A stretch of 64,000 bases of DNA from Bradyrhizobium sp. 141 (GTDB lineage: Bacteria; Pseudomonadota; Alphaproteobacteria; Rhizobiales; Xanthobacteraceae). A program made the position numbers and the translations under genes. Below, one piece after another: positions 11,782 through 20,743 of this stretch. The notes under the pieces were generated by a model that was given only the letters and a program-made list of their open reading frames with translations, had not been told where the DNA came from and did not search any database. Position 1 is the first letter of the stretch, and each line of letters opens with the position of its first letter. The stretch covers positions 1 through 64,000 of the forward strand of contig NZ_JADPKR010000002.1 of NCBI RefSeq assembly GCF_023074055.1, given 5' to 3'.

Positions 11782-12444
11782 CTATTTCCCGCCGCCCCTG
11801 CTCAGCAAAAACACGCCCTGCTCGCCGAACATATTCCACACCCACCACGGCAGGTTCAGCGGCACCGGGCGGCCGTAGAGATCGAGCGCGACCGAGCGCT
11901 CCATCTTGACGTTGATCTCGTCGCAGAGCTGCACGAAATCCTTGATGGTGCAGAAATGGATGTTGGCGGTGTCGTACCAGGTCGCCGGCAAATTCTCGGT
12001 GCGGGGCATGTGGCCGCCGATCAGAAGCTGGAGCCGCATCTTCCAGAAGCCGAAATTCGGGAACGAGACGATGGCGCGGCGGCCGATGCGCAGCAGATTC
12101 TCCAGCACCACTCGCGGCTGCCGCGTCGCCTGCAGCGTCTGCGACAGGATCACGTAGTCGAAGGCGTCATCCGGATAGTTGACGAGGTCGGTGTCGGCAT
12201 CGCCCTGCACCACCGCAAGACCCTTGGCCACGCAGCGGTTGACGCCCTCACGCGACAGCTCGATGCCGCGGCCGTCGATGCCGCGGGTCTCCAGAAGCTG
12301 AAGCAGATCGCCCTCGCCGCAGCCGACGTCGAGCACCTTCGAGCCCGGCTTGACCATCTCGGCGACCAGCCGATAATCGGCGCGAAAATCACCGGACTGC
12401 CCGGTCGCAACGCCGCCCAGCGGCAAGACTTCCTGCACCGACAT
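11782..12444 (-). CDS. metW: Methionine biosynthesis protein MetW
   Basis: A 220-residue class I SAM-methyltransferase-fold protein with the glycine-rich motif VLDVGCGEGD at 37-46. In many proteobacteria metW follows metX and is required with it for efficient homoserine acylation, although no methyl transfer has been clearly shown. Here it starts one base after the metX stop, so the two are translationally linked and share the SAM-II leader upstream of metX. Identification rests on the fold, the length and this gene pairing. Confidence 0.93.
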   Translation of the reverse strand: MSVQEVLPLGGVATGQSGDFRADYRLVAEMVKPGSKVLDVGCGEGDLLQLLETRGIDGRGIELSREGVNRCVAKGLAVVQGDADTDLVNYPDDAFDYVILSQTLQATRQPRVVLENLLRIGRRAIVSFPNFGFWKMRLQLLIGGHMPRTENLPATWYDTANIHFCTIKDFVQLCDEINVKMERSVALDLYGRPVPLNLPWWVWNMFGEQGVFLLSRGGGK

Positions 12445-12445
12445 G

Positions 12446-13642
12446 CTAGCTACCCTTCAGTCCGCGCGCCTTGCCTGCCGATTGCAGGAAGGCGCGGGAG
12501 ATGTCGAAGAATTCGGGAACGTCGAGCAGGAAGGCGTCATGCCCGCGATCGGTCTCGATCTCGGCGAACGACACCCGCGCGCTCGAGGCGTTCAGCGCGT
12601 GCACCAGCGCGCGCGATTCCGAGGTCGGAAACAGCCAATCGCTGGTGAATGAGACCACGCAAAAGCGGGTCTTGATATCGGCGAACGCCTTCGCCAGCAC
12701 GCCGCCATGGTCGGCGGCGATGTCGAAATAGTCCATCGCGCGCGTCAGATAGAGATAGGAGTTGGCGTCGAAGCGCTCGACGAAGGAGGAGCCCTGGTAG
12801 CGCAGATAGCTCTCGACCTGGAAATCAGCATCGAACGAGAATGTCGGCAGCTCGCGGTCCTGCATGCGCCGGCCGAACTTGCGATGCAGCGCGGCATCCG
12901 AGAGATAGGTGATGTGCGCCGCCATCCGCGCGACCGCGAGCCCGCGATGGGGATGGATGCCTTGATCGGCATAGCCGCCACCATGCCAATCGGGATCGGC
13001 CATCACGGCTTGGCGGCCGAGCTCATGGAAGGCGATGTTCTGTGCCGAGTGCCGCGTCGAGCAGGCAATTGCGAGCGCGGAGAACACGCGGGCAGGATAG
13101 GCCGCGGTCCATTGCAGCACCTGCATGCCGCCCATCGAGCCGCCGACGACCGCGAACAGCGCGTCGATGCCGAGCCGGTCGATCAGCATGGCCTGCGCGC
13201 GCACCATGTCGGGGATGGTGATGACAGGGAAATCCAGGCCCCAGACCTTGCCGGTGGAAGGATTGATCGATGCCGGCCCGGTCGAGCCCATGCAGCCGCC
13301 GATCACGTTGGAGCAGATGATGAAGTAGTGCTTGGGATCAATCGGACGGCCTGGACCGACCAGCGTCTCCCACCAGCCGGGCTTGCCGGTGACGGGATGC
13401 ACATTGGCGACATGCTGATCGCCGGTCAGCGCATGGCAGATCAGAACGGCGTTGGAGCGATCGGCGTTGAGCTCGCCATAGGTCTGGTAGGCGATCTGGA
13501 ACGGGGTGAGATCGACGCCGCAATCGAGTCGCAGCGGCTGCTCGGTGCCGAAATGCGCGACCTGCGAGCTCGGATGATCCACCTCGTGCGACCGCTCGTC
13601 GGCGCTGATCGCGGGACTCGGTATCGACTTGACGCCACCCAT
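12446..13642 (-). CDS. metX: Homoserine O-acyltransferase MetX
   Basis: Activates homoserine for methionine synthesis by acyl transfer from acetyl-CoA (or succinyl-CoA, since specificity within the MetX family varies). The 398-residue alpha/beta-hydrolase fold shows nucleophile S169 in GGSMGGMQ, substrate-region motifs [12 protein letters not shown] and [12 protein letters not shown], and a C-terminal [10 protein letters not shown] carrying the catalytic His. ATG start with GAGGTCG upstream. First gene of metX-metW, preceded by a promoter, SAM-II aptamer and intrinsic terminator, so expression should fall when SAM is plentiful. Confidence 0.95.
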   Translation of the reverse strand: MGGVKSIPSPAISADERSHEVDHPSSQVAHFGTEQPLRLDCGVDLTPFQIAYQTYGELNADRSNAVLICHALTGDQHVANVHPVTGKPGWWETLVGPGRPIDPKHYFIICSNVIGGCMGSTGPASINPSTGKVWGLDFPVITIPDMVRAQAMLIDRLGIDALFAVVGGSMGGMQVLQWTAAYPARVFSALAIACSTRHSAQNIAFHELGRQAVMADPDWHGGGYADQGIHPHRGLAVARMAAHITYLSDAALHRKFGRRMQDRELPTFSFDADFQVESYLRYQGSSFVERFDANSYLYLTRAMDYFDIAADHGGVLAKAFADIKTRFCVVSFTSDWLFPTSESRALVHALNASSARVSFAEIETDRGHDAFLLDVPEFFDISRAFLQSAGKARGLKGS

Positions 13643-13698
13643 CTGACCATCGACCTCGTTTGCGATCAGACTTGAGACCGCAGTGACATCAGGCCATG

Positions 13699-13731
13699 AA
13701 AAACCCGGCCTGAACGATAGGTTCGGCCGGG
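13699..13731 (-). terminator. Riboswitch-controlled terminator of metX
   Basis: On the - strand, CCCGGCC-GAAC pairs with GTTC-A-GGCCGGG and is followed by TTTTT. Its 5' arm (13731-13725) can instead pair with GGCCGGGG at 13751-13744, giving a mutually exclusive antiterminator. It lies between the SAM-II aptamer and the metX start. Confidence 0.8.
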
Positions 13732-13749
13732 ATCGGAAGCGTCCCCGGC

Positions 13750-13808
13750 CTGTTTAGCGAGTTTTTTAACGTGGCTGCAAGCCGGCCGGCTCAAATGACC
13801 ACGGAACG
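13750..13808 (-). ncRNA. SAM-II riboswitch aptamer
   Basis: On the - strand the order CGTGGT-CATTTG-AGCCGGCCGGC-TTGCAGCCACG-TTAAA-CGCTAAA matches the conserved SAM-II core. It contains the P1 helix (CGTGG with CCACG), the central CCGGCCGG element and the downstream GCTAAA that forms the pseudoknot. SAM-II binds S-adenosylmethionine and occurs mainly in alphaproteobacteria ahead of met genes. It stands in the metX leader immediately after a promoter. Confidence 0.93.
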
Positions 13809-13813
13809 GGCAA

Positions 13814-13842
13814 AAGCTACCGTCTTGGGCGGTTTTCGTCAA
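13814..13842 (-). promoter_or_regulatory. Sigma-70-type promoter of metX-metW
   Basis: On the - strand TTGACG (13842-13837), a 17-bp spacer and TAGCTT (13819-13814). Transcription would begin about at the first base of the SAM-II aptamer, which supports the call. Confidence 0.65.
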
Positions 13843-13890
13843 GTCGCGGCCCGGATCGACCGGATTTGCCTCCGGGCCGTGGGCCGAAGC

Positions 13891-13932
13891 ATGCCGTCAT
13901 TTCTCTTTGCTTTCGCCGCCCTGACTGCCTAA
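13891..13932 (+). promoter_or_regulatory. Possible Phe-rich leader peptide
   Basis: A 13-codon frame (MPSFLFAFAALTA) lies 107 bp before the chorismate mutase start. Three of 13 residues are Phe, as in the leader peptides of Phe-biosynthesis attenuators. A weak hairpin follows (AGCGG/CCGCT) but no T-run is seen, and the ribosome binding site is poor, so the call is speculative. Confidence 0.25.
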
Positions 13933-13985
13933 TCAGGACATCAACCGCAGCGGTGACGGCACTGGCCGCTCCGCATTGGAACGCC

Positions 13986-14026
13986 TCAACAGCCCAAGCT
14001 CTTCAACAGCCCAAGCTCTTCAACAA
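13986..14026. repeat. 17-bp tandem repeat, 2.4 units
   Basis: TCAACAGCCCAAGCTCT occurs at 13986-14002 and again at 14003-14019, followed by a partial third unit (TCAACA). It lies in the 5' leader of the chorismate mutase gene, ending about 12 bp before its ATG. Confidence 0.9.
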
Positions 14027-14038
14027 TACAAGTCAGAC

Positions 14039-14887
14039 ATGTCCCAACGTCCGCCCGCGCCACCATCGCTCCAGGAACTGCGCAAGGAGATCGATGCGAT
14101 CGATGAGGGCATGCATCGCCTGTTGATGCAGCGCGGCGACATCATCGACCGCCTGATCCAGGTGAAGCAGACCCAGGAGGTCGGCTCGGCGTTCCGCCCG
14201 GCGCGCGAGGCCGCCATGATGCGCGACCTCGTGCAGCGCCATCGCGGCATCCTGCCGCTCGACACGGTCGAGAGCATCTGGCGCGTCATCATCTCGACCT
14301 TCACTTATGTGCAGGCGCCGTTCTCGGTGCATGCCGATGTCTCGGTGAGCGAGCCGGCGATGCGCGATTCCGCGCGCTTCCATTTTGGTTTTACGGTGCC
14401 CTACGTCGCGCATTTCAGCGCGCAGGCCGCGGTCGAAGCGGTGGCGAAATCCAAGGGCGATCTGGCGCTGGTCTCGGCGACGTCCAGCCGCACGCCATGG
14501 TGGCTCTCGCTCGAGCAGGAAGGCGCGCCAAAAATCATCGCGCGGCTGCCCTTCGTCGAGCGCGCCGATCATCCGGCGGCGATGCCCGTGTTCGCGGTCT
14601 CGCGGGTCGCCGACAGCGCGCTGGTGACGGAGGTCGAGACCTTCAGTGTCCGCGTCTCCGGGTGGAACGCCGAGGTCGCGCGCGCCCTGTCGCCGCTCGC
14701 CGAGATCGTGGCGGTGCCCGACGCTGCCTTCGACGGTGCGGCGCTGCTGGTCTCGGTCACGGGCGCGACCAGCATCGACAAGATCAGGGCCGCCCTGATC
14801 GAGGCGGGGGCCTCGGTGCGCTCCACGGCCCTCGTCGGCAGCCACGCAACGCGCTATACGGTGCCCCCGACCGGGGCGAAATCGTAA
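14039..14887 (+). CDS. Chorismate mutase
   Basis: Converts chorismate to prephenate at the branch to Phe and Tyr. The 282-residue protein has an AroQ-type helical mutase domain at about 10-95 (LRKEIDAIDEGMHRLLMQR, RPAREAAMMRDL), then a roughly 180-residue region resembling a prephenate dehydratase/ACT-type fold that may sense an amino acid. The start is the ATG giving MSQRPPAP; the frame extends upstream into tandem repeats. It heads the unit chorismate mutase-hisC-tyrC, spaced 36 bp and then overlapping, so the genes together take chorismate towards tyrosine and phenylalanine. Confidence 0.88.
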   Translation: MSQRPPAPPSLQELRKEIDAIDEGMHRLLMQRGDIIDRLIQVKQTQEVGSAFRPAREAAMMRDLVQRHRGILPLDTVESIWRVIISTFTYVQAPFSVHADVSVSEPAMRDSARFHFGFTVPYVAHFSAQAAVEAVAKSKGDLALVSATSSRTPWWLSLEQEGAPKIIARLPFVERADHPAAMPVFAVSRVADSALVTEVETFSVRVSGWNAEVARALSPLAEIVAVPDAAFDGAALLVSVTGATSIDKIRAALIEAGASVRSTALVGSHATRYTVPPTGAKS

Positions 14888-14923
14888 ACCGCGCGCCACG
14901 CCCCGCCATTTTCGGAGTTGAAG

Positions 14924-16021
14924 ATGTCCCGCCCCGTGCCGAATCCCGGCATTCTCGATATTGCGCCCTACACGCCCGGCAAGAGCCCGGTCGCCGAGCC
15001 GGGCCGCAAGGTGTTCAAGCTCTCGGCCAACGAGACGCCGTTCGGGCCCTCGCCCAAGGCGATCGAGGCGTTCAAGCACGTGGCCGATCATCTGGAAGAC
15101 TATCCGGAAGGAACCTCGCGCGTGCTGCGCGAGGCGATCGGCCGCTCTTTCGGGCTCGACCCCAACCGCATCATCTGCGGCGCCGGCTCGGACGAGATCC
15201 TCAACCTGCTCGCGCACACCTATCTCAGCCACGGCGACGAGGCGATCTCCACCACGCATGGTTTCCTGGTCTACCCGATCGCAACCATGGCGGTCGGTGC
15301 CAAGAATGTCGTCGCGCAGGAGACCAACCTCACCTGCAACGTCGACGCCATCCTGAAAGCCGTGACGCCGCGCACCAAGCTGGTCTGGCTCGCCAACCCC
15401 AACAATCCGACCGGGACCTATGTGCCGTTCGACGAGGTCAAGCGGCTGCGCGCCGGCCTGCCCTCGCACGTGCTGCTGGTGCTGGACGCCGCCTATTGCG
15501 ATTACGTCTCGCGCAACGATTACGAGATGGGGATCGAGCTCGTCGCCACCACCGATAACACGGTGGTGACGCACACCTTCTCCAAGATCCACGGCCTCGC
15601 GGCGCTGCGCATCGGCTGGATGTTCGGCCCCGAGCACATCATCGACGCGGTCAACCGCATCCGCGGCCCCTTCAACGTGTCGACGCCGGCGATGTATGCC
15701 GCGGTCGCCGCGATCGAGGACACTGCGCACCAGGCGATGTCGAAGCAGTTCACCGAGACCTGGCGCAACTGGCTCACCGAGGAGATCGGCAAGCTCGGGC
15801 TGAAGGTGACGCCGAGCGTCGCCAATTTCGTGCTGATCCATTTCCCGACCGACGGGGGCAAGACCGCTGACGACGCCGATGCCTTCCTCACCAAGCGCGG
15901 GCTGGTGCTGCGCGCGCTGAAGAACTACGGCCTGCCGCATTCGCTGCGCATGACCATCGGCACCGAGGAAGCCAATCGCCTCGTGGTCGAAGGCTTGCGC
16001 GACTTCGTGGCCGGCAGATGA
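14924..16021 (+). CDS. hisC: Histidinol-phosphate/aromatic aminotransferase
   Basis: PLP-dependent class I/II aminotransferase of 365 residues. The HisC family acts on histidinol phosphate, and many members also transaminate prephenate or aromatic oxo-acids. The PLP lysine is K221 in [21 protein letters not shown] and the substrate-phosphate region ALRIG are present. ATG start preceded by GGAG. Its place between chorismate mutase and tyrC, with a 4-bp ATGA overlap into tyrC, argues that it also serves Phe/Tyr synthesis. Family is firm; which substrate dominates is inferred. Confidence 0.9.
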   Translation: MSRPVPNPGILDIAPYTPGKSPVAEPGRKVFKLSANETPFGPSPKAIEAFKHVADHLEDYPEGTSRVLREAIGRSFGLDPNRIICGAGSDEILNLLAHTYLSHGDEAISTTHGFLVYPIATMAVGAKNVVAQETNLTCNVDAILKAVTPRTKLVWLANPNNPTGTYVPFDEVKRLRAGLPSHVLLVLDAAYCDYVSRNDYEMGIELVATTDNTVVTHTFSKIHGLAALRIGWMFGPEHIIDAVNRIRGPFNVSTPAMYAAVAAIEDTAHQAMSKQFTETWRNWLTEEIGKLGLKVTPSVANFVLIHFPTDGGKTADDADAFLTKRGLVLRALKNYGLPHSLRMTIGTEEANRLVVEGLRDFVAGR

Positions 16022-16956
16022 GCGCGGATCCGCACTTCCAGCGTGTCGCGCTGATCGGCTTCGGCCTGATCGGCGGCTCGATCGCGCGCGCTGCGAAGCT
16101 TCAGGGCCTGGCAGGCGAGATCGTCACCACCGCGCGCTCGGAGAAGACCCGCGCGCGGGTGATGGAGCTCGGCATCGTCGACCAGGTCGTGGCGACCAAT
16201 GCGGAAGCGGCGAAGGATGCCGATCTCGTCATCCTCTGCATTCCCGTCGGCGCCTGCGGACCTGTGGCGCAGGAGATCGCCGCGCATCTGAAGCCGGGGG
16301 CTGTTATCTCCGACGTCGGCTCGGTGAAGGGCGCGATCGTCAGGGACATGGCGCCGCATCTGCCGAAAAATATTCATTTCGTGCCGGCGCATCCGGTGGC
16401 GGGCACCGAGCATTCGGGTCCGGATTCCGGTTTCGCCGAGCTCTTCATCAACCGCTGGTGCATTCTCACCCCGCCCGAAGGCGTCGACGCCGCGGCCACC
16501 GATCGCCTGCGCGCGTTCTGGGCGGCGATGGGCGCCAAGGTCGAGGTCATGACGCCGGATCATCACGATCTCGTGCTCGCCATCACCAGCCATCTGCCGC
16601 ATCTGATCGCCTACACCATCGTCGGCACCGCCGACGAGCTGGCGCAGGTGACGGAATCCGAGGTCATCAAGTTTTCCGCCGGCGGCTTTCGCGATTTCAC
16701 CCGCATCGCCGCGTCCGACCCGACGATGTGGCGCGACGTCTTCCTCGCCAACAAGGAGGCCGTGCTGGAGATGCTCGGCACCTTCACCGAGGACCTCGCC
16801 AAGCTCACCCGCGCCATCCGCCGCGGCGACGGCGAGGCCCTGTTCGACCACTTCACCCGCACCCGCGCCATCCGCCGCGGCATCGTCGAGATCGGCCAGG
16901 ATTCGGCGGCTGCGGATTTCGGCCGGCAGCACGGGCAGCTCGGCAACAAGCCTTAG
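16018..16956 (+). CDS. tyrC: Prephenate/arogenate dehydrogenase
   Basis: Oxidative decarboxylation of prephenate or arogenate towards tyrosine. The 312-residue protein begins with a Rossmann motif GFGLIGGS at 14-21, contains the catalytic-region motif [13 protein letters not shown] (about 122-134) and an all-helical dimerisation domain. There is no mutase or ACT fusion, consistent with a separate chorismate mutase upstream. The start codon overlaps the hisC stop (ATGA), indicating coupled translation. NAD versus NADP preference is not decided here. Confidence 0.92.
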   Translation: MSADPHFQRVALIGFGLIGGSIARAAKLQGLAGEIVTTARSEKTRARVMELGIVDQVVATNAEAAKDADLVILCIPVGACGPVAQEIAAHLKPGAVISDVGSVKGAIVRDMAPHLPKNIHFVPAHPVAGTEHSGPDSGFAELFINRWCILTPPEGVDAAATDRLRAFWAAMGAKVEVMTPDHHDLVLAITSHLPHLIAYTIVGTADELAQVTESEVIKFSAGGFRDFTRIAASDPTMWRDVFLANKEAVLEMLGTFTEDLAKLTRAIRRGDGEALFDHFTRTRAIRRGIVEIGQDSAAADFGRQHGQLGNKP

Positions 16957-16970
16957 CGCGCTCACACTCC

Positions 16971-17057
16971 GTCGTGGCCGGGCTTGTCCCGGCCATCCAC
17001 GCACATCCGCGATTACAGAGAGACGTGGATGCCCGGGACAAGCCCGGGCATGACGAC
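16971..17057. repeat. Dispersed palindromic repeat, family B, copy 1
   Basis: An 87-bp palindromic element: GTCGTGGCCGGGCTTGTCC with ATCCACG on the left, ACGTGGAT with GGACAAGCCCGGGCATGACGAC on the right. It lies between the convergent tyrC and DUF2125 genes. Copy 2 is at 44138-44292. Confidence 0.9.
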
Positions 17058-17081
17058 GGAGCGTTTGGCGGCCGTGCCGCG

Positions 17082-18266
17082 CTAATACAACGGCGGGATC
17101 TGGCCGACCTTGACCGGGCCGAGCAGCACGGCGCCGTCGACGAATTTCAGCGGGAAGCTTCTCGCCTTCTTGCCTTCCAGCGTGCTCTCGGTGCCGATCG
17201 AATTGATGCCGGCGGCAACGCCGGCATTGGCGTTCTGCTTGATGACCTTGCCGAGGCCGGGCACGGCGCGATCGAGCGCGCCGAAGAGGTTGTTGAGATC
17301 CTGCGACTTCACGCCGGGCGCAACGCGGTCGAGCGTCGCCTGCGGCACGCCCTCCTCCAGCATCTTCTCGATGCCGAGCGCCGGGATCACGCGCTCGAGG
17401 CCCGTCACGGTCATCTGCAATTCGCCGTCGAGCCGGCCGTTGGCCGAGAGGGCGAGCGTGCCGGCCGCAACCGCGATCATCTCGCCCTGCTGGATCCGCG
17501 ACTGCACGATCTCGATGTGACCGCCGGCGGCCTGGATCTCACGGAAGCGCTGCGGCCAGGGTTTTGGCGTCAGGTCGGACAGGCCGGTGACCTTGGCGCG
17601 CGTGTCCGCCTCGAACGGTTCGGCGAGCAGGGGATGAACGCCCTGGATGCTGCCCTGGGCGACATGAAGCACGGTCTCGATCACGGGATGATCGGCCGGC
17701 GATCCCTCCGCGAGGCGACCGTGCAGCTCGACCTGCTTGGCGCGCGCAAGCGGCACCTGCACGCTGCCATCGAGCCGGTTGAGGGTGGGTTCGTCGAACA
17801 CGATGGAGGCGCGGTCCGGCACGGCCGGCAGGCCGACCACGCTGCTACGGCCCTTGCTCCAGTTCACCACGAAGGTGTTTTGCGTGACGCCGTCGGTCAG
17901 GGTCGCGGGTGCGGAGAATTCGGCGATGACGAGCTTGGGATCGTACACCTGAGCGACGACCAGGATGTTGTCGAGCTTCGCCGTGAACGGCGTCTTGCTC
18001 GCATTCTGCGAGACCAGAGCGACGCTGGCGCCGGAGCACTGGACCTCGAAGCGGAACGGGAAGCCCGCGATCGAGCGCTTGGCGCAATCATAGATGCGGC
18101 CGGACTTGGCCTCCTGCGCCCGCCAGGCGTCGGCGGCAATCTCGGCCTGCGACGCCGCATAGAACCAGAAGCAGCTCCACGCCACGGCGAGGATCAGGAC
18201 GAGAACGGGTGCGATGAAAAGGCCCCAACGGGAACGGCGGCCTGCGGCAACGGTCATATTGGACAT
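17082..18266 (-). CDS. DUF2125 family membrane-anchored protein
   Basis: A 394-residue protein with a single N-terminal membrane segment (about 15-37) and a long, beta-rich periplasmic part, matching the DUF2125 family found widely in alphaproteobacteria. The conserved N-terminal YDCAKRSIAGFPFRFEVQC stretch is present, with two cysteines that could pair. Function is unknown; repeated shallow beta strands recall AsmA-like or lipid-contact proteins, but this is only an impression. It lies convergent to tyrC and divergent from the GGCT gene. Confidence 0.85.
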   Translation of the reverse strand: MSNMTVAAGRRSRWGLFIAPVLVLILAVAWSCFWFYAASQAEIAADAWRAQEAKSGRIYDCAKRSIAGFPFRFEVQCSGASVALVSQNASKTPFTAKLDNILVVAQVYDPKLVIAEFSAPATLTDGVTQNTFVVNWSKGRSSVVGLPAVPDRASIVFDEPTLNRLDGSVQVPLARAKQVELHGRLAEGSPADHPVIETVLHVAQGSIQGVHPLLAEPFEADTRAKVTGLSDLTPKPWPQRFREIQAAGGHIEIVQSRIQQGEMIAVAAGTLALSANGRLDGELQMTVTGLERVIPALGIEKMLEEGVPQATLDRVAPGVKSQDLNNLFGALDRAVPGLGKVIKQNANAGVAAGINSIGTESTLEGKKARSFPLKFVDGAVLLGPVKVGQIPPLY

Positions 18267-18376
18267 GCGGCGACCCTTTGACCCCAGATTCAGGCAAATG
18301 TAAGCGAGGCTCGCCTGCGACGAAAGGCGGAGAATTCGCTTCGCTTGGGGGCGCGGTTCTGGTAGCCGTGCCCGAA

Positions 18377-18988
18377 ATGTCGGAAATCACCCTCCCCTCC
18401 GTCACTACAGCCAACGGCGACCTCTGGGTGTTCGGCTACGGCTCGCTGATGTGGCGGCCGGGCTTCGCATTCGAGGAGCGCGTCCCGGCCAGGCTGGTCG
18501 GCGAGCACCGCGCGCTCTGCGTCTATTCCTTCGTGCATCGCGGCACGCCCGAGAAGCCAGGCCTTGTGCTCGGGCTCGACCGCGGCGGCGCCTGCCGCGG
18601 CATCGCCTTCCGCGTCGCTGAAAAGAACCGCACTGAGGTCGTCGCTTATCTGCGTGCGCGCGAGCAGGTCACCTCGGTCTATCGCGAGGTGATGCGCTCG
18701 GTATGGCTGGAGAACGATGCTCGGCAGCGCGTCTCCGCGCTCGCCTATGTCGTCGACCGCGGCCATGTCCAATATGCCGGCCGGCTGTCGCTCACCGAGC
18801 AGCACCGCCATGTCATCCAGGGCCACGGCCAGTCCGGCGCCAATCGCGACTATGTGACGGCGACGGTGAAAGCGATCGAGGCCGAAGGCTTTCGCGACAC
18901 GCAGCTGCACCAGCTCGCATTGATGTTGCATGGTGATGCGCATTCCCTGCACGCGCCGACGCCGACCGAAGATCGAGAGAACCGCTAG
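18377..18988 (+). CDS. ChaC-like gamma-glutamylcyclotransferase
   Basis: Cleaves gamma-glutamyl amino acids or glutathione to 5-oxoproline. The 203-residue protein has the substrate-loop motif FGYGSLMW (19-26) and the probable catalytic E96 in the AREQV helix, equivalent to RREM in ChaC. The start is the ATG giving MSEITLPS; a GTG three codons upstream is possible. Its end overlaps the end of the convergent acyltransferase gene by four bases. Enzyme class is confident; preference for glutathione follows from ChaC family similarity. Confidence 0.85.
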   Translation: MSEITLPSVTTANGDLWVFGYGSLMWRPGFAFEERVPARLVGEHRALCVYSFVHRGTPEKPGLVLGLDRGGACRGIAFRVAEKNRTEVVAYLRAREQVTSVYREVMRSVWLENDARQRVSALAYVVDRGHVQYAGRLSLTEQHRHVIQGHGQSGANRDYVTATVKAIEAEGFRDTQLHQLALMLHGDAHSLHAPTPTEDRENR

Positions 18989-19758
18989 CTCTCCGATGGA
19001 GCATAACTCGGCGCGGAGCCGATCAATTGCTCCTGCTCCTTCCGGCCCGCTTCGACGAGACGGCTGGTCGCGTCCTCGATGGCCGTTTGCACGCGGGAGA
19101 GAAACTGGTCCTTCGGCAGGCCCGGCGGCAACGGATCGAGGAACTCCACCACCAGCGTGCCGGGATAGCGCATGAAGGTGCGGCGCGGCCAGAACAGGCC
19201 GGAGTTGAGCGCGATCGGCAGACACGGCACGCCGCAGGACGAATAGATCTGCGCAAAGCCGGTCTTGTAGTCGGGGGGCGCACCCGGCGCGCGGCGCGTG
19301 CCTTCGGGAAAGATGACGAGCTGCCGGCCGCTGCGCACCGCCTCGCGCGCCCGCCGCGTCATGTCAAGCAGCGCCTTCACGCCGGCATTGCGGTCGATCG
19401 CGATCATTCCGGTCTTGACCAGGAACTGACCGAACACCGGGATCTGCATCAGCTGGCGCTTGAGGATGAAGATCGGCCGGTCGAAGAAGCCCGGCAGCAC
19501 GAACGTCTCCCAGAACGACTGGTGCTTCGCCACGATCACCAGCGGCCCCTGCGGAATCTTCTCCACACCCCGGAATTCCACCTTGATGTTGCAGACCACG
19601 CGCATCAGGACCAGCGTCGCCTTCGCCCACCACTTCGCAACCGTCAGCATCGCGCGCGGCGGCAACGCGAAGGTCGGCAGCGCCACGATCGCGAGGCACA
19701 CCAGCACGGCGTAGAACAGCACGTTGAACACCAGCGAGCGCAGGAAAATCAGGAACAT
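18985..19758 (-). CDS. plsC: 1-acyl-glycerol-3-phosphate acyltransferase
   Basis: Inner-membrane PlsC-type acyltransferase making phosphatidic acid or a related lipid. The 257-residue protein has an N-terminal membrane segment, the acyltransferase motif KHQSFWET (a His-X4-Glu form common in alphaproteobacteria rather than His-X4-Asp) and FPEGTR. The start was placed at ATG 19758; a TTG at 19785 would overlap the ydcF stop but has a poor ribosome binding site. It is last in the apparent ftsE-ftsX-ydcF-plsC run. Confidence 0.85.
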   Translation of the reverse strand: MFLIFLRSLVFNVLFYAVLVCLAIVALPTFALPPRAMLTVAKWWAKATLVLMRVVCNIKVEFRGVEKIPQGPLVIVAKHQSFWETFVLPGFFDRPIFILKRQLMQIPVFGQFLVKTGMIAIDRNAGVKALLDMTRRAREAVRSGRQLVIFPEGTRRAPGAPPDYKTGFAQIYSSCGVPCLPIALNSGLFWPRRTFMRYPGTLVVEFLDPLPPGLPKDQFLSRVQTAIEDATSRLVEAGRKEQEQLIGSAPSYAPSES

Positions 19759-19781
19759 CGATGGTCCGATCAATTTGCCGA

Positions 19782-20486
19782 TCAATTGGCCTGTGCAGTG
19801 TTGGGCCGCTTCGGCTGCACGCTTGCAGGCTGCTCCGATATCTCGGGCGAAAGGTCAATCCCGAAATTCTCCAGCCTTACCCTGAGCTCGGCCGCGACGT
19901 ACTTGACATATTCCGACAGCAGCAGCCGCAAGGTGGACGCCGAGGTCCACCACGGCTCCTCGCGCCATTTGTCGCCAACCACCGCGAACGGGATCAGCGT
20001 CGTCTGCGGCATCGCATGCGAGAACTCCACCAGCGCGCGCGGCATGTGATAGTTCGAGGTGACCACGATCAGCGATTGGAAACGGCGCCTCTCGGCCCAA
20101 CGCCGCGCCTCCGCCGCATTGCCGCGGGTCGAGAGCGCGGTCCGGTCGAGATCGACGCAACAGGTCATGAAGGACTGGTTCTCCGGCAAGGTCCGGGAGA
20201 TATCGCTCGCCGTGGAGGTCGGATGCACGCCGGAGATCAGCAGCCGCCTGCCGTAGCCGGCAGCGAGCAGCTCCATCGCATCCGACACCCGCGAGGAGCC
20301 GCCGGTCAGCACCACGATGCCGTCAGCCTTGCGGCTTGGGGCGATCTCGGCGCCGCGCAATTGCGACAGGAACGCGATGAAACCCGCCGCAGCGCCGACG
20401 AAGGCGAACGCGATTGTCGACACCAATGCCGCGCGCAGCCAGCCGCGCGGCAGGTTCGGCGATCGATCGGCGGTCGGCGAGGTCAT
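19782..20486 (-). CDS. YdcF family (DUF218) membrane protein
   Basis: A 234-residue protein with one N-terminal membrane segment (about 15-37) and a DUF218 domain. It shows the family motifs DGIVVLTGGSSR, SDAMELLAAGYGRRLLISGVHP and a VVTSNYHMPRAL strand near the active site. Relatives include SanA and ElyC, which affect envelope integrity and lipid-carrier use. The start is the ATG at MTSPTADRSP; the longer frame runs into a palindromic repeat. Linked to plsC by a 23-bp gap and downstream of ftsEX, pointing to envelope work. Confidence 0.85.
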   Translation of the reverse strand: MTSPTADRSPNLPRGWLRAALVSTIAFAFVGAAAGFIAFLSQLRGAEIAPSRKADGIVVLTGGSSRVSDAMELLAAGYGRRLLISGVHPTSTASDISRTLPENQSFMTCCVDLDRTALSTRGNAAEARRWAERRRFQSLIVVTSNYHMPRALVEFSHAMPQTTLIPFAVVGDKWREEPWWTSASTLRLLLSEYVKYVAAELRVRLENFGIDLSPEISEQPASVQPKRPNTAQAN

Positions 20487-20553
20487 GTGATGTCGGTGAT
20501 CCCTTCCCTGAGGTGATTTTATGACGTTTTGAGACGAAGTGGAGTCCGGTTTC

Positions 20554-20733
20554 TTCACCCTCTTCCCTTGCGGGAGCCGGGTGAGGGGTTCTCTCTGCGA
20601 ACTCTCATCGACGTTTGTACGCTTGGACAGAGACCCCTCATCCGGCGCCATAGCCGAAGCTTCGCTTCGGCGTTCTTAAAAACGGCGGCCGGAGGCCGCC
20701 TATGCCACCTTTTCCCACAAGGGGAGAAGGGAA
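20554..20733. repeat. Dispersed palindromic repeat, family F, copy 1
   Basis: A 180-bp composite palindrome: TCACCCTCTTCCC and GGTGAGGGGT on the left, ACCCCTCAT, GCCGAAGCTTCGCTTCGGC, GGCGGCCGGAGGCCGCC and GGGGAGAAGGGAA on the right. It fills the ftsX-ydcF gap. A short relative lies at 41001-41032. Confidence 0.8.
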
Positions 20734-20743
20734 GACGACAGAC

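Noticed and set aside
14033..15940. 635-codon open frame on the - strand opposite chorismate mutase and hisC
   Set aside because: It spans two unrelated genes and is rich in Arg, Gly and His without motifs; a GC shadow.
16458..18281. 607-codon + strand frame across tyrC, repeat B and DUF2125
   Set aside because: Crosses a palindromic repeat and is opposite a good DUF2125 gene; Arg-rich nonsense composition.
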